From Symsagittifera roscoffensis (Eukaryota; Xenacoelomorpha; Acoela; Convolutidae), in the NCBI RefSeq assembly GCF_963678635.1, contig NC_087069.1, positions 31,660,776 through 31,724,775 of the forward strand: a stretch of 64,000 nt of DNA, written 5' to 3'. Below are positions 1 to 11,222 of the stretch, piece by piece (the stretch's first letter is position 1; each line of letters starts with the position of its first letter). The notes beneath the pieces were generated by a model, which was given only the letters and a program-made list of their open reading frames with translations, searched no databases and was not told the DNA's origin. Position numbers and translations under genes: made by a program.

Positions 1-81
1 TTTGCTAGTTTTTTAAATCTAATTAAAGATACGCAACCAAGGTTGTAATTAATAGGAATATTTTTCAATGAAGAGCAAAAA

Positions 82-195
82 TCATGTGTTACTAAGTGTT
101 TTTTCGTAAAAACCACTGGAAACGGAAATAATTAGCAATTTTTTAAAATAATCTGAATAAAAGCTGGGAAGAGCTTGACACATAGCAGCAGCCAT
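82..195 (-). CDS. Conserved micro-ORF, MAAAM family, copy 1
   Basis: A 37-residue reading frame starting MAAAMCQALPSF and running to a stop. I do not recognise it. The same start, MAAAMSPAFPSF, recurs on the minus strand at 60,214-60,321 (35 residues) and 54,346-54,393 (15 residues, then a stop). The shared pattern is MAAAM-x2-A-x-PSF-x-S, then a KK pair and an I-x-V-S motif. Surrounding DNA has diverged a lot between copy 1 and the others, so conserved protein sequence favours coding. In the 54 kb and 60 kb copies the ATG directly follows TTTCAG or TTACAG, so it may be the start of an exon. It lies upstream of, and divergent from, the plus gene at 417-947. The alternative is a conserved non-coding leader that happens to be open. 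Confidence 0.35.
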   Translation of the reverse strand: MAAAMCQALPSFYSDYFKKLLIISVSSGFYEKTLSNT

Positions 196-416
196 TGGGT
201 AGAATAATTTTTGCTGACAATTGTGGATTTTTATAGGAGTAGTAACGCCTACGCAATTTCGGTTAGAGGAAATTTTATACAAAACATTCCATATTTGGTA
301 TGACTTCCAGATATGGAAATCAAGTTGAGTCAAATTTTTTACTTCCAGTTTCATTTAATCTCAAAATCGTTTCATTTTTCTCTTTTCTCTTCATCTGATC
401 AGTCTGTTCTTCAAAA

Positions 417-947
417 ATGTACTCAAGAAAAGGCACTAATCCCAATTATATTGAATTCTCAAAAAATCAAACAAGAATTGGGAGATTTGTTTGGTTCCAA
501 AAGTCCTACAATGGGAAATTTTAATTTGAGCCCTGCTTTCAACTATTAAAAATTAATGATTTGGGACAATTTGAAAAATCCCAACATGTCTATCTTAGTG
601 AAAAAGAAGGTGAAGCATTATCGGCAATCCGGAGTACAGTTATTCACGATGCTGTAAACCTTCGACTCGTACCTATATATGAAGGCACATCTGCCAAAAA
701 ATCAACTATGGAGCATGAGCTGGACATCTGTAATAGAGTATACGAAATAGCAACAAAAAACATGAGGAGGGTGTGTGTCACAATCAAGAAGTACAGTGTA
801 AACAAGCAACCCTACCTTCAGATTCGACTGTTCACTGCAAAAGAGAATGAAGCAATGAAACTTGTCAACTATATTTTGAACGAATTCAAAGAACTGTCCC
901 AAATTTTGGGATACTTCATGTTTGTTGATAATTGTAAGCCTCAGTAA
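417..947 (+). pseudogene. Uncharacterised cassette gene, about 176 codons, one internal stop
   Basis: Frame from ATG 417 (MYSRKGTNPNYIEF) to TAA 945-947, interrupted by a single TAA at 522-524. In the copy at 54,611 the aligned codon is TAC, so the stop looks like one nonsense change in an otherwise open gene. The N-terminal part carries IGRFVWFQKSY, which matches IERFAWFQKPY in the other copies. The C-terminal part has a likely beta strand RRVCVTIKKY, a second strand PYLQIRLFT, then a helix rich in E, K and L (NEAMKLVNYILNEFKELSQ). A strand-strand-helix order like this resembles PC4-type single-strand DNA-binding folds, but the glycine/lysine signature of PC4 is missing, so that is only a guess. 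TTG at 561 could restart translation after the stop. Copies at 54,611-55,143 and 60,539-61,071 are more decayed. Confidence 0.5.
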
Positions 948-1640
948 TGCTTTGCCATGTTTTGTATGTTTGTAAATAGAAATAGTGTTGGTTCAAACTA
1001 TCTTTTGTTCAAACTATCTTTTGAAGTGCACATTTAGAGCTGGGATATCTGAGCAAAAGTCATAAAAACATAAAACACAAAAATTTAATAAAATTGACAT
1101 AAAACACTATCCAATTAACAATTGATTTTCCAGTATTTGTTTAAGAAATTACAGAAAGTTTCTTTATATACTGCTTTTATCAAATGTTAAGAATTATTTG
1201 TCTTATTTGAACAAAATTACAAACAAAATGTATAGTTAGTTCTAACAATATCATTATTTTTCGAATTTCTGAATTTCATTGAATGTTTTCAATTGCCTTA
1301 ATTTGAGATTTTGATTGGCTACATGAATTTACTCAAAACTAATCAGTCTCTAAACAAGGAAAAAACAATTTCTGTTGATTACAAAATAAACAAAAATGGT
1401 ACAATAATTCTAGTTTTTTCAAGTTTCTTTGTTAATTTCAGTAAGAAATATGTTTCTATCAAAAGCATTTTCAATGTTTGAAATGAACATTAATCAGGTT
1501 TTAAGGTTGAACTACTACAAAAAAAACAAAAAGAGTAGCGGACAGATGACGTTGATGGAGGTTGTATTAGTTTTAACTTGTATAGAAACACAGAAAGTTC
1601 TATAATTCTGTTAAAAAGATGAAGAGAAGATTTCAGAAAA
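948..1640. other. No gene seen; AT-rich spacer of cassette copy 1
   Basis: AT-rich, with stops in all frames. One TTGATTGGC motif occurs near 1,311, related to the CCAAT arrays found elsewhere. Weak similarity to 55,150-55,420 in the later cassette copies suggests the same spacer. Confidence 0.4.
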
Positions 1641-1721
1641 GAAGAGTACCGCCAAATTTGTCAACAATGATTTTATTTAGAAGAGCTAACTCAAATTGAG
1701 TGGTCAATCAGTAAAAATTAA

Positions 1722-2081
1722 AAGAATGGCAGAGTCTACGAAACAAACATTGAAGATAAGGAACATCGTTTCGATTACTGTTTTGAATTTGAAACAAATA
1801 CAAAATCTAGATTTGTCCGAATATCTTTTAATCGATTATCCAAATTTAAAAAACTTCCTGTTGTTTATATTACAAAATACCAGAAAGAAAACAATAAAAA
1901 TGTATATTTCGGTAAATTCTATTTTCACTGGTTAGAAATGGAAAAAATCGAAAAAATTTTGATTGAAATTTCGAAATTTGAATTGAACATCGAAAAAACA
2001 ATACAAACCAGAGGAGAAATCTCATTTATCCCAGTTTGGTGTCAATTGTATGTGTTAGTTATGTTAGAACAATTCAATTAA
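1722..2081 (+). pseudogene. Uncharacterised open frame of 119 codons without a start
   Basis: The frame is open from a TAA at 1,719 to TAA 2,079-2,081 and has no ATG at its beginning; the first in-frame ATG falls near codon 73 (LEMEKIEKILIEISKFE). The same frame continues upstream as FRKEEYRQICQQ and ELTQIEWSISKN across stops at 1,668 and 1,719, so a longer gene has probably decayed. Sequence just before (GATTTCAG at 1,630-1,637) could be a splice acceptor. The stretch VYFGKFYFHWLEMEKIEKIL has a weak counterpart in the 55.4-55.6 kb and 61.4-61.5 kb copies, where LQREEYDEMLDILSSLQGYI can be read. Function unknown. It lies downstream of the 417-947 gene on the same strand. Confidence 0.4.
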
Positions 2082-2149
2082 ATTGATTGATTGGAAGTTT
2101 CATAAACATAGTTTGGTTCTGATCTACAAAGTATTTTAAAATCTGTGAA

Positions 2150-2375
2150 TTCGGATTGGTTATTACCACAAATACTACCTGTGAAGAAATCCTTGATATC
2201 TACAAACGATATCAAAGTTGTTGAAAAATCTATGAGAAGTAGAACTCAGTTTTGATTGGTTGTTAATAAATTTTTTGAAAATTGCATGACCATTGAAAGT
2301 CGATTCTGATTGGTTGATATCAGAAAAGATAAAAATTTCCTTATAATTATTGCTCGATTCTGATTGGTTGATTGC
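2150..2375 (+). repeat. TCTGATTGG (inverted CCAAT) array, copy 1
   Basis: Four motifs of the form (C/T)(G/T)GATTGGTT at about 2,152, 2,252, 2,306 and 2,360, spaced roughly 53-100 bases. The best two read CGATTCTGATTGGTTGAT. They point towards the zinc-finger exon at 2,587 on the same strand. The same motif, in the opposite orientation, precedes the minus zinc-finger exons further right. CCAATCAG matches the known NF-Y CCAAT-box core. Confidence 0.55.
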
Positions 2376-2586
2376 AAAACTTTTCAAAACTCTATGGTTA
2401 GATTGGATATATTTTTTTTCAGCTAGGCTAAATATTACTACCATTCTGATTTTCTTTCACGGTAAAAACAATTGTTTAAGAAATTTTCTTTTTTATTCAA
2501 TTTTATTCAATTTTTGAGGCTAATCAACTTTTCTTTTCTAAAAATTTGGGACATTCTAAATCTCCCCTTTTTTTCTACTTATTGAG

Positions 2587-2814
2587 ATGCCGTCACTGAA
2601 TAGAAACCAAGGAATTGCATGTCATGAATGTGGAAGAGAATACACTCGCTTACACGCATCAAGACATCGAAAGCACTGTGGCGTTTTAAACTGTTCCAAT
2701 TTTAACTTTTATACATATAGCAGCGAGGAACTTACTGATCATATCAAGAAGAAGCATTGTCAACATAATGTTAATTAGTGTGCTCAGCAGTCTCAAAACA
2801 CTCTCCAAGAGAAG
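2587..2814 (+). CDS. Zinc-finger exon (cassette copy 1), splice donor at its end
   Basis: Starts MPSLNRNQGIACHECGREY. The visible finger is C-x2-C with a following RHRKHC, and a second possible finger ends in SSEELTDHIKKKH. The frame meets TAG at 2,776-2,778, but sequence similar to other copies continues (QQSQNTLQEK) to a good donor, GAAG|GTAAAA, with GT at 2,815-2,816. Homologous exons lie on the minus strand at 33.8-34.0, 36.5-36.7, 42.97-43.2, 43.7-43.9, 48.4-48.7, 52.9-53.05 and 58.85-58.97 kb. It is probably the first coding exon of a nucleic-acid-binding protein; the partner exons are decayed. The start choice is the conserved ATG before SLNRN. Confidence 0.5.
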
Positions 2815-2984
2815 GTAAAATTGATATATTTTTAATAAAAACATAGTAGAAAATACTTTGAACAAAATTTTTTTACTGAATCTGAAAAGTTTTTACTGAA
2901 TCTAAAAAATTTCTAGTAAAAAAAATATACAATTTTTTCATCATTATGCTTGTTTTGTCATAATCAAAAGTTCTGATTTATGAT

Positions 2985-3135
2985 AAAACCATCAACAACT
3001 GTGTTCAATTGTCTTGAAATTTTCAATGGAAATCGATCCGAAAATCTTCCATCTAATGTAAAAACTTCATCAGTTGCCAGCTTTCGGGCATTTTGTTGCG
3101 ATAAATGTGTATTAAAAAGGAATCACATACACTAA
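2985..3135 (+). pseudogene. Zinc-ribbon exon remnant (cassette copy 1)
   Basis: One frame reads VLKFSMEIDPK, matching VRFSMEFDPKN of the 42.7 kb copy. After a frameshift another frame reads FCCDKCVLKRN, in the position of FCSNCSKSNN of the 36 kb copy. This is the second exon of the zinc-finger gene, separated from exon 1 by an intron-like gap of roughly 170 bases. It is too broken to be functional. Confidence 0.35.
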
Positions 3136-3139
3136 TGAG

Positions 3140-4284
3140 TGCTTAGGTATTTGTTGAAATACTATAAAAAACTAATTATTTATAAAACATTGATTAATTG
3201 AAAGGTTTTACCTAATAACCATTTTGAAGTTTTCCTTGCTTATTGCTTGTAAAAGTAATCATAGTGTAATGCGTTGGGGATTGATTTATTAGGAATTATG
3301 ATTTTCTTTTGCTTTTTTTCCTCAATTCAGAAAAGAAATTGATAACTGACTTGGAAAATTTATGTTTTGCTAACATTTGAAAATTTCAAGATATTAATAT
3401 ACATCATTCTCAACCAAAAATTTATTTCAAAATACAAATTCAGAGTTGAAACAGCAACATACAGTTATAGGGCGAGAAAATATTTTGAAGTTTTTTTAAA
3501 AAGGATTTATGGTAATAATTCTGCTTCGGATTAATGAACGTTCGTTGAAATGATACATTTTTCTCTCTAAAACTCAATTTTCAAATAAAACTTTGTTCGA
3601 ATTTGATTAAGTCGGAAAATAGTAGATGAAGCAGAAACTGAGAAAAAATCAAATTGAGATAGACACTTAAATTAATTTACTGGGAATTTAGAGATTTTTT
3701 TAAATTAAAAGTTAGCTTATACATTACATCTTGAGAAAAAATCCAAAATAAAAGGGTAATTTTTGGAAAAAATTTATCATTTGATATACTAGGTTAACTT
3801 ATATGAAAATTCAGATTTTGTTAAAAAATTTTCTTGTGAAGTAAATCCAACTCCAACATCTTTTGGAAGATGACACATGAAGCATAAATCAAAAATTTGC
3901 TTTCTAGATCTACATTTCATTCTTTTGGATAAAAAAAAATTGATGTAGAAAGATTTTTCGAGAAAATAATATAGAGTCTGCTGAATAATTATAAGCAAAC
4001 TAATACTTTAGCAGAAGCAGATGTATGATCTCCTAATTATATGAATTTTAACAAGAAAATTTTCCAGTAGAAACACAGTAAAAGTTTAGTTCCGTTTAGC
4101 TTCAACTTTTTTTTCAGTTAGAAAATTACGTTGAATTATAGAGTTTTGCTTAATAAAATTCGCAAAATTTTTCAATTGTTACAGTTTGCATCATGATTTT
4201 TTTCCTTAATTGGTGTTTTTGAGAACAGATCTTGGAACTAAGTTCGCTTGCGTATTTCTACTTCCAAAAGTGTTGCAGATTATA
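3140..4284. other. No gene seen; AT-rich DNA
   Basis: About 1.1 kb with short frames only. Nothing here matches another part of the window clearly. It separates the cassette fragment on the left from the LINE A array on the right. Confidence 0.4.
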
Positions 4285-5560
4285 AACAATAGAACTGCTC
4301 TTAATTTATTCAAAGAAATCAATGTAAAAATAGATCTTAAAATTCTCAAATTATACAAGTGCTTTCGAATGCTTAAAATAGCAGCAATTCTTTCTCACTT
4401 CGACATTTGTGAGAAAACTTCCTACAAAAATCAAGAGCAAAAAGCAAAATACAAATTATTTTGCAAGAAAAGTGATCAATTAATGATCTCAAAAGTAGTT
4501 GGGTTTTTGCTGAAATAGTTTGCTGTAGAAACTAAACAAGGGAACCTAGAGGAGAAAATGAACAAATTAGATGTTATCAGTTCTAATTTTATCTCTGCCA
4601 ACAAAGTGTTCGTTCAATTGATACTATTTTCTCCTAAATTCCTCAGTTCTGACTAAAATTTCTTGCAAAGTGAGTTGAAGAGAGAAAACATGCAAAATGC
4701 ATAAAGCAAGAATAAACTTAAGTTTAGAAAATTTCTACGGAAAAACCATGAAAATTTTGTGGTTAAAGAAACAGAGAGATAATCAGCAGTTTTGAAGAAG
4801 ATTTTGTTGAATATCATTCAATCTAATATACCCCATTTTTAGTAAATTTTTGCAGTAAAATGTTCAATTTTTATCAATGATCTGGAATTTATTATTAATA
4901 ATAAGGTTAAAAACGTCTCAGAAAATATAATTTTTGTACAAGTTTGGGTGATTCTTTGAGAAAAAACTGAGTAGGAGCTGAATCATGGAATTTGATCTAA
5001 AAATCTCAATGAATATTGCTCTTATTGTTTAATTGAATTGAGATTCTAAGGTGAAATATCCTTGAATGAACAAAAAACCAGTTAATTACACAATTGAAAG
5101 GTTAAAAATGGAAAACTTTGGATAGATTTGATTAGTTTTTTTTCTCGAAAATTACGATCAATTATTTGATTTTCCCGAGAAATCGGAAGTTTCAATATTG
5201 ATTCAGCTAATACGACCTTTATGGGTTCAGAGCCTTATATAAACCACTTTTTAGCTATAACTAGGGTATCGTATTTGATTATTTTGAGAGAAAATTGTGG
5301 AAAAATCCATATTTCCATTCAAAGTTTTGTATCAGTGTCTCAACATGATGCCAATTGATATACAATTCGAGCTCAATTTTGAACTCTAAACATATCCATA
5401 TTTTTTAAACTTAGATCAGAAGCAACAAAAAACTTGCCAAAGTCTGGTGATATCTGCAATTTTTTCCAAAAATTTGATATTTTTGCAATTTTTTCCAAAA
5501 ACTTTGAAATTTTTCCAATTTTTTCCAAAAATTTGAAACTTTTTCCAAAAACTTGAAATT
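4285..5560. repeat. Block X, copy 1 (non-coding repeat of the LINE A array)
   Basis: Begins with the last few RT-frame codons of LINE A (AGAACTGCTCTTAATTTATTC) and runs through about 1.25 kb of non-coding DNA. It recurs at 7,830-9,070, 11,222-12,525, 15,905-16,533 (truncated) and 17,040-18,130. The last 100 bases (5,456-5,560) are a small tandem run of TTTTTCCAAAAACTTTGAAA-like units. X always sits directly after the RT finger region. Confidence 0.7.
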
Positions 5561-6384
5561 TTTTAAAGTTTCAGTAGGTTTCAATGAAGTTTAAGCCAGG
5601 TTGAGTACAGTTTCAAAAAAAAGGATCATCTTATAAAATAGTTATTATGTCAAATTATATCAAATCTTATCGTGTTTTGAAATTTTTTGAAAAAATATCA
5701 ATTTTTTATAAACATTTCCAAATTTTTGCACATCTAACCATGGACTTACCATGAACCAAGAAAAATAATCTCTTCATTACACATTCCACAAGTAATACTC
5801 AAAAATTACATAACGCATGCCGAGATTTTTGCGAAAAAAAACTAGACATTTCCACACAAAATCCAAAAAATACCGTTTTTCTTACCATTTTCTTACCATC
5901 ACCTTGAAACCTTACCATTAACCATCTTAATACAATGGGAAACCTATTCCCTTTGTTAATACAATTAATTTCTAATTCTTATACATAGGGATATCTATAA
6001 GCTAGCCTAATACATGGGAAATCTAGACACTATCTTAAAACATGGTAAGATCGGGCGCCAAAAATTTTTCTGAAACTTACCATCTGAAACCATACCATCT
6101 TAATACAATGGGAAACCTATTCCCTTCTTAATACATTGGGAAAAGTATAGCCTATGTTATTGCATTGGGTGCTGACCGGATACTCTATAGCCTATGTTAT
6201 TACATTGGGGTCAGCAACCACAACCCCCCCCCCCCTGATCGACTCACACATATACTGCTCATGGTTAACTGAAAATTTGACGACAGGAGCAATTTTTCTT
6301 GACAAATTTAACATCCATAGGAGCGAAAGGCAAAACGTTAACGGCAAATTAAAACATGGGGGGTGTTATAATTAGGATAAACCA
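5560..6384. repeat. Block X', copy 1
   Basis: Present twice (here and 9,070-9,818) between X and the endonuclease part of LINE A. It contains internal copies of a short unit, TTAATACAATGGGAAA, near 5,930 and 6,100, and a repeated phrase TATAGCCTATGTTATT. A poly(C) tract lies at 6,224-6,235. Confidence 0.65.
6224..6235. repeat. Poly(C) microsatellite, 12 C
   Basis: A run of 12 C in this X' copy; the matching site in the second X' copy (9,663-9,669) has only 7 C, so the tract changed length after duplication. Confidence 0.9.
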
Positions 6385-7830
6385 CGAAATACCTCACTAC
6401 TGCATAACCTCAACTTTCAATGACTGCATTATGGTCAAGCTCTTGATCAAAAACCCCGTCATATTAGCTTGCACATACTGTGCCCCCAAAGGAAGCGAAT
6501 AATGCTGGTCGTCAAAAACCCTATTGATTTTTCTGTGTTTTATTAGGCAAAAACAAATAGAATTAAATGTAAGAAACGTGATGATTACTGGAGACATGAA
6601 CTTTGCTCAAACGGACTGGTCAATCCTAATCTCATCTGATGAAGACAAACAGGCCTTCCTGGACGCTCTTGCAGAACTTAACTTCGAACAAATGATAACG
6701 GGAGAAGAAAAAGTACAACTACACGCAATACTCTGCAACCACCCAGATTTTTTAACTCTCGAGAAAAAAGACTTTAGACTCATATCCTTTTAGAAAACGA
6801 ATCATCCTCCTTACCACGGAAAACTCAACCCTAACTTTAAAAAATGATTACATCAGAGAAAAAGAAGTAAATTACCGCAATGGTTTCCAGGGATTCTCAT
6901 TCTCGAAAGCAAACTGGGACGAAATAAATCAATACATCAATGAAAACCCATTTAACCCATACTGCTACAGCAATGTTGATCTAATGACTGAACTGTAGTA
7001 TACTTGGCTAATTAACATAATCGAAAAACTCATTCCCAGGAAAACAAAACATCAAAGTTCTCCGGCACCTTGGGTAACATCTGAAACATCAAATTTTATC
7101 AAAATTTTGGATATACAATGCGCAGAAAATGTTAAAAAAGCGTGAGCGAATGTCAGTTAGATAAACTGAAAACATTTGAAAAACACCTCAAGTTTAACTT
7201 AAGCAAAGACCAAAGAGCATACAAAGAAAACTTATTTGCTGATGGTAACTTCTCAAAATTGCAAAAATACTCTAAAACTATTCGAAAAACATACACAATC
7301 CCAGGTGAAGTCTACCTGGATGATCAAAGCGCTACATCAAATAGCGATAAAGCCAATTTGTTTAATAAATACTTTCAGTCAGTTTTTAGCCACTCCCTCT
7401 TTGTAGGCGAGAATAACCCATCTCATGAATGTAAAATAGGGAATCTCCATTTTATCACAACGCAAATCGAAAAATTCTTTGAAAACTTGGATATCAACAA
7501 AGCCAAAGGACCTGATAACCTAAGAAACATTCTTTTGAAAAACTAAGATGTTTTATCTCTAAATCTCTAAATATCTTTTTAACACAATTTCTAATAAATG
7601 CGTTTTTCCGTCAATATGGAAAATGAGCAAAAATGTTCCTATTTTCAAAAAGGGAGACAAACAACTTGTCTCAAACTACCGACCAATCAGTTTGCTAACG
7701 GTTATCTTAAAGGTGTTAGAAAAATTAATTTTCGATGAAATGATTTCATCAGTAAAATTTAGCATCTCAAACTCACAACACGGCTTCCAAAAAAACGATC
7801 TACTATTACAGAACTGCTCTTAGTTTAATC
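6385..7830 (+). pseudogene. LINE A non-LTR retrotransposon fragment, copy 1 (endonuclease + RT fingers)
   Basis: Non-LTR element ORF2, broken by frameshifts and stops. The C-terminal half of an apurinic-type endonuclease is visible at 6,540-6,790 with VMITGDMNFAQTDWSIL (the GD-N motif) and, later, HAILCNHPD. A linker follows (7,142-7,546, FEKHLKFNLSKDQRAYKEN ... DINKAKGPDNL). The RT finger region is at 7,620-7,823 with VPIFKKGDKQLVSNYRPISL and QHGF. RT motifs A to C are missing here because block X follows. The family is probably CR1/Jockey-like, judged from NYRPISLLTVILKVLEKL. The frame changes at about 6,800, 7,140 and 7,600. Not functional. Confidence 0.8.
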
Positions 7831-9070
7831 TAAGTAATCAATGTAAAAATACACCTTAAAAATCTCAAATTATACATGTGCTTTCGAATGCTTAAAATAG
7901 CAGCGCTTCTTTCTCACTTCGACATTTTTGAGAAATAATCAAGAACAAAAAGAAATTAACAAACTATTTTCCAAGAAAAGTGATAATTAATTTTCTCAAA
8001 AGTTGGGTTTTTGCTGGAATAGTTTGCTGCAGAAACTAAACAAGGGAACCTAGAGAAGAACATGTACAAATTAGATGGTAATAATTAGATGTTATCAGTT
8101 CTAATTTTATCTCTGCCAACAAAGTGTTTGTTCAATTGATACTATTTTCTCCCAAAATTCCTCAGTTCTGACTAAAATTTCTTGCAAAGTGAGTTCAAGA
8201 GAGAAAACATGCAATAGGCATAAAGTAAGAATAAACTTAAGACATGGAAAAGTTCTACGGAAAAACCATGAAAATTTTGTTGTTGAAGCAACAGAGAGAT
8301 AATCAGCAGTTTTGAAGAAGATTTTGTTGAATATCATACAATCTAATATACTGTTAAGAGAAATATACCCCATTTTTAGTCAATTTTAGCAGAAAATGTT
8401 CAATTTTTATCAATGATCTGGAACTTTTTATTAATAATAATGTTGAAAACGTCTCAGAAGTTGTAATTTTTGTACAAGAGCGGGTGATTCTTTGAGAAAA
8501 AACTGAGTAGGAGCTGGATCATGGAATTTGATCTAGAAATTTCAAGGAATATTGCTCTTATTGTTTAATTGAATTGAGATTCTAAAGTGAAATATCCTTG
8601 AACTGAACAAAAAACCAGTTAATTGCACAATTGAAAGGTTAAAAATGAAAAACTTTTGATAGATTTGATTAATTTTTACTTTCTCGAAAATTAAGATTAA
8701 TTATTTGATTTTCCCGAGAAATCGGAAGTATCAATATTGATTCAGCTAATATGAACTTTATGGGTTCAGAGCATTACATAAACCACTATTTGGCTAAAAT
8801 TAGGGTTATTTTTTCGTATTTGATTATTTCGAGAGAAAATTGTGGAAAAATCCATATATCCATTCAAACTTTTCTATCAGTATCTCAACATGATGCCAAT
8901 TGAAATAAAATTTGAGCTTAATTTTGAAATCTAAACATATCCATATTTTTTTTAAATTAGATCAAAAGCAACAAAAAACTTGCCAAAGTCTTGAGATATC
9001 TGCAATTTTTTCCAGAAACTTTGAAATTTTTCCAATTTTTTCCAAAAACTTGAAGTTTTTTTAAAGTTTG
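7830..9070. repeat. Block X, copy 2
   Basis: Same as 4,285-5,560 with scattered substitutions and small indels; no coding potential seen. It begins after the RT-frame codons ending at 7,823. Confidence 0.75.
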
Positions 9071-9818
9071 AGTAGGTTTCGCAAATTTTAAGCTAGATTG
9101 ATTACTGTTTCAAAAAAAAGGATCATTTAAAAAAATAGTTATAAAGTCAAACTATATCAAATCTTATCGTGTTTTGAAGGTTTCTGAAAAAAATCATTTT
9201 TTTTAAAACATTTCCAAATTTTTGCACATCTTACCATGGACTTACTATGAACCAATAAACATAATCTCTTCATTACACATTCCACAAGTAATACTCAAAA
9301 ATTACATAACGCATGCCGAGATTTTTGCGAAAAAACTAGACATTTTCACACAAAATCCAAAAAATACCGTTTTTCTTACCATTTTCTTACCATCACCTTG
9401 AAATCTTACCATTCCCTATCTCAATACATTGGGAAAACTATTCCCTTTGTTAATACAATTAATTTCTAATCCTTATACACAGGGATATCAATACACTAGC
9501 CTGATACATGGGAAATCTAGACACTACGGTAAGATCGGGCGCCAAAAATTTTTCTGAAACTTACCATCTGAAACCTTACCATCTTAATACATTTGTTAAT
9601 ACATAGCGTGCTGACCGGATACTCTATAGCCTATGTTAATAAATGGGAGTCGGCAACCACCTCCCCCCCTGATCGACTCGCACATATACTGCTCATGGTT
9701 AACTGAAAATTCGACAACAGGAGCGTATATTTCTTGACAAATTTAACATACATAGGAATGAGCGGCAAAGCGTTAACGGCAAATCAAAACGCGGGGGTGT
9801 TATAATTAGGATAAACCA
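9070..9818. repeat. Block X', copy 2
   Basis: Matches 5,560-6,384, about 75 bases shorter, with one of the internal TTAATACA-type units lost and the poly(C) run shortened. Confidence 0.7.
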
Positions 9819-11222
9819 CAAAATACCTCACTACTGCATAACTTTAATTTTCAATGACTGCATTATAAACAAGCTTTTGATCAAAAACCCCGTCATTATA
9901 GCTTGCACATACTGTGCCCCCAAAAGAAGCGAATAATGCTGGTCGTCAAAAACCCTATTGATTTTTCTGTGTTTTATTAGGCAAAAACAAACAGAATTAA
10001 ATGTAAGAAACGTGATGATTACTGGAGACATGAACTTTGCTCAAACGGACTGGTCAATCCTAATCTCATCTGATGAAGACAAACAGGCCTTCCTGGACGC
10101 TCTTGCAGAACTTAACTTCGAACAAATGATAACGGGAGAAGAAAAAGTACAACTACACGTAATACTCTGCAACCATCCAGATTTGTTAACTCTCGAGAAA
10201 AAAGACAAGAGACTCATTTCCTTTTATAAAACGAATCATCCTCCTTACCACGGAAATTTCAACCCTTACTTTAAAAAATGATTACATCAGAGAAAAGAAG
10301 TAAATTGCCGCAATGGCTTCCAGGGATTCTCATTCTCTAAAGCAAACTGGGACGAATTTAACCCATACTGCTACAGCAATGTTGATCTAATGACTGAACT
10401 GTAATATACTTGGCTACTTGACATAATCAAAAAGCTCATTCCCAGGAAAACAAAACATCGAAGTTCTCTGGCACCTTGGGTAACATCTAAACATCAAATC
10501 TCATCAAATTTACGGATACAATGCGCAGAAAATGTAAAAAAACGTGACCGAATGTCAGTTAGACAAACTGAAAACATTTGAAAAACACCTCAAGTTTAAC
10601 TTAAGCAAAGACCAAAGAGCATACAAAAAAAACTTATTTGTTGATGGTATCTTCTCAAAAATGCAAAAATACTCTAAAAGTATTCGAAAAACAGACACAA
10701 TCCCAGGTGAAGTCTAACTGGATGATCAAAGAGCTACATCAAATATAGATAAAGCCAATTTGTTTAATAAATAATTTCAGTCAAGTTCTTAGCCACTCCC
10801 TCTTTGTAGGCGAGAATAACCCATCCCATGATTGTAAAAAAGGGAATCTCCATTTTATCACAACGCAAATCAAAAAACTCCTAGAAAACTTGGAAGGAAA
10901 ACAAAACAAAAGGAACTGATAACCTAAGAAACACTCTTTTGAAAACGCTGTTTTATCTCTAAATCTCTAAATATCTTTTTAACACAATTGCTAATAAATG
11001 TGTTTTCCGTCAATATGGACGATGAGCGAAAGTGTTCCTATTTTCAAAAAGGGAGACAAACAACTTGTCTTAAACTACCGACCAATCAGTCTGCTAACGG
11101 TTATCTTAAAAGTGTTAGAAAAAAAATAATTTTCGATGAAATGATTTCTTCAGAAAAATTTAGCATCTCAAACTCACAACACGGCTTCTGAAAAAAAACG
11201 ATCCACTATTACAGAACTGCTC
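9819..11222 (+). pseudogene. LINE A fragment, copy 2 (endonuclease + RT fingers)
   Basis: Same order as copy 1. Endonuclease part 9,958-10,281 with GDMNFAQTDWSIL and VILCNHPDLLTLEKKDKRL; linker with FEKHLKFNLSKDQRAY near 10,575; RT fingers 11,030-11,190 with KKGDKQLV, then QHGF. Small deletions remove parts of the linker (around 10,350 and 10,890). It ends where block X copy 3 begins. Confidence 0.8.

Noticed and set aside
417-947. PC4-type coactivator assignment for the cassette gene
   Set aside because: Strand-strand-helix order is suggestive, but the PC4 signature residues are not present, so it is left as uncharacterised.
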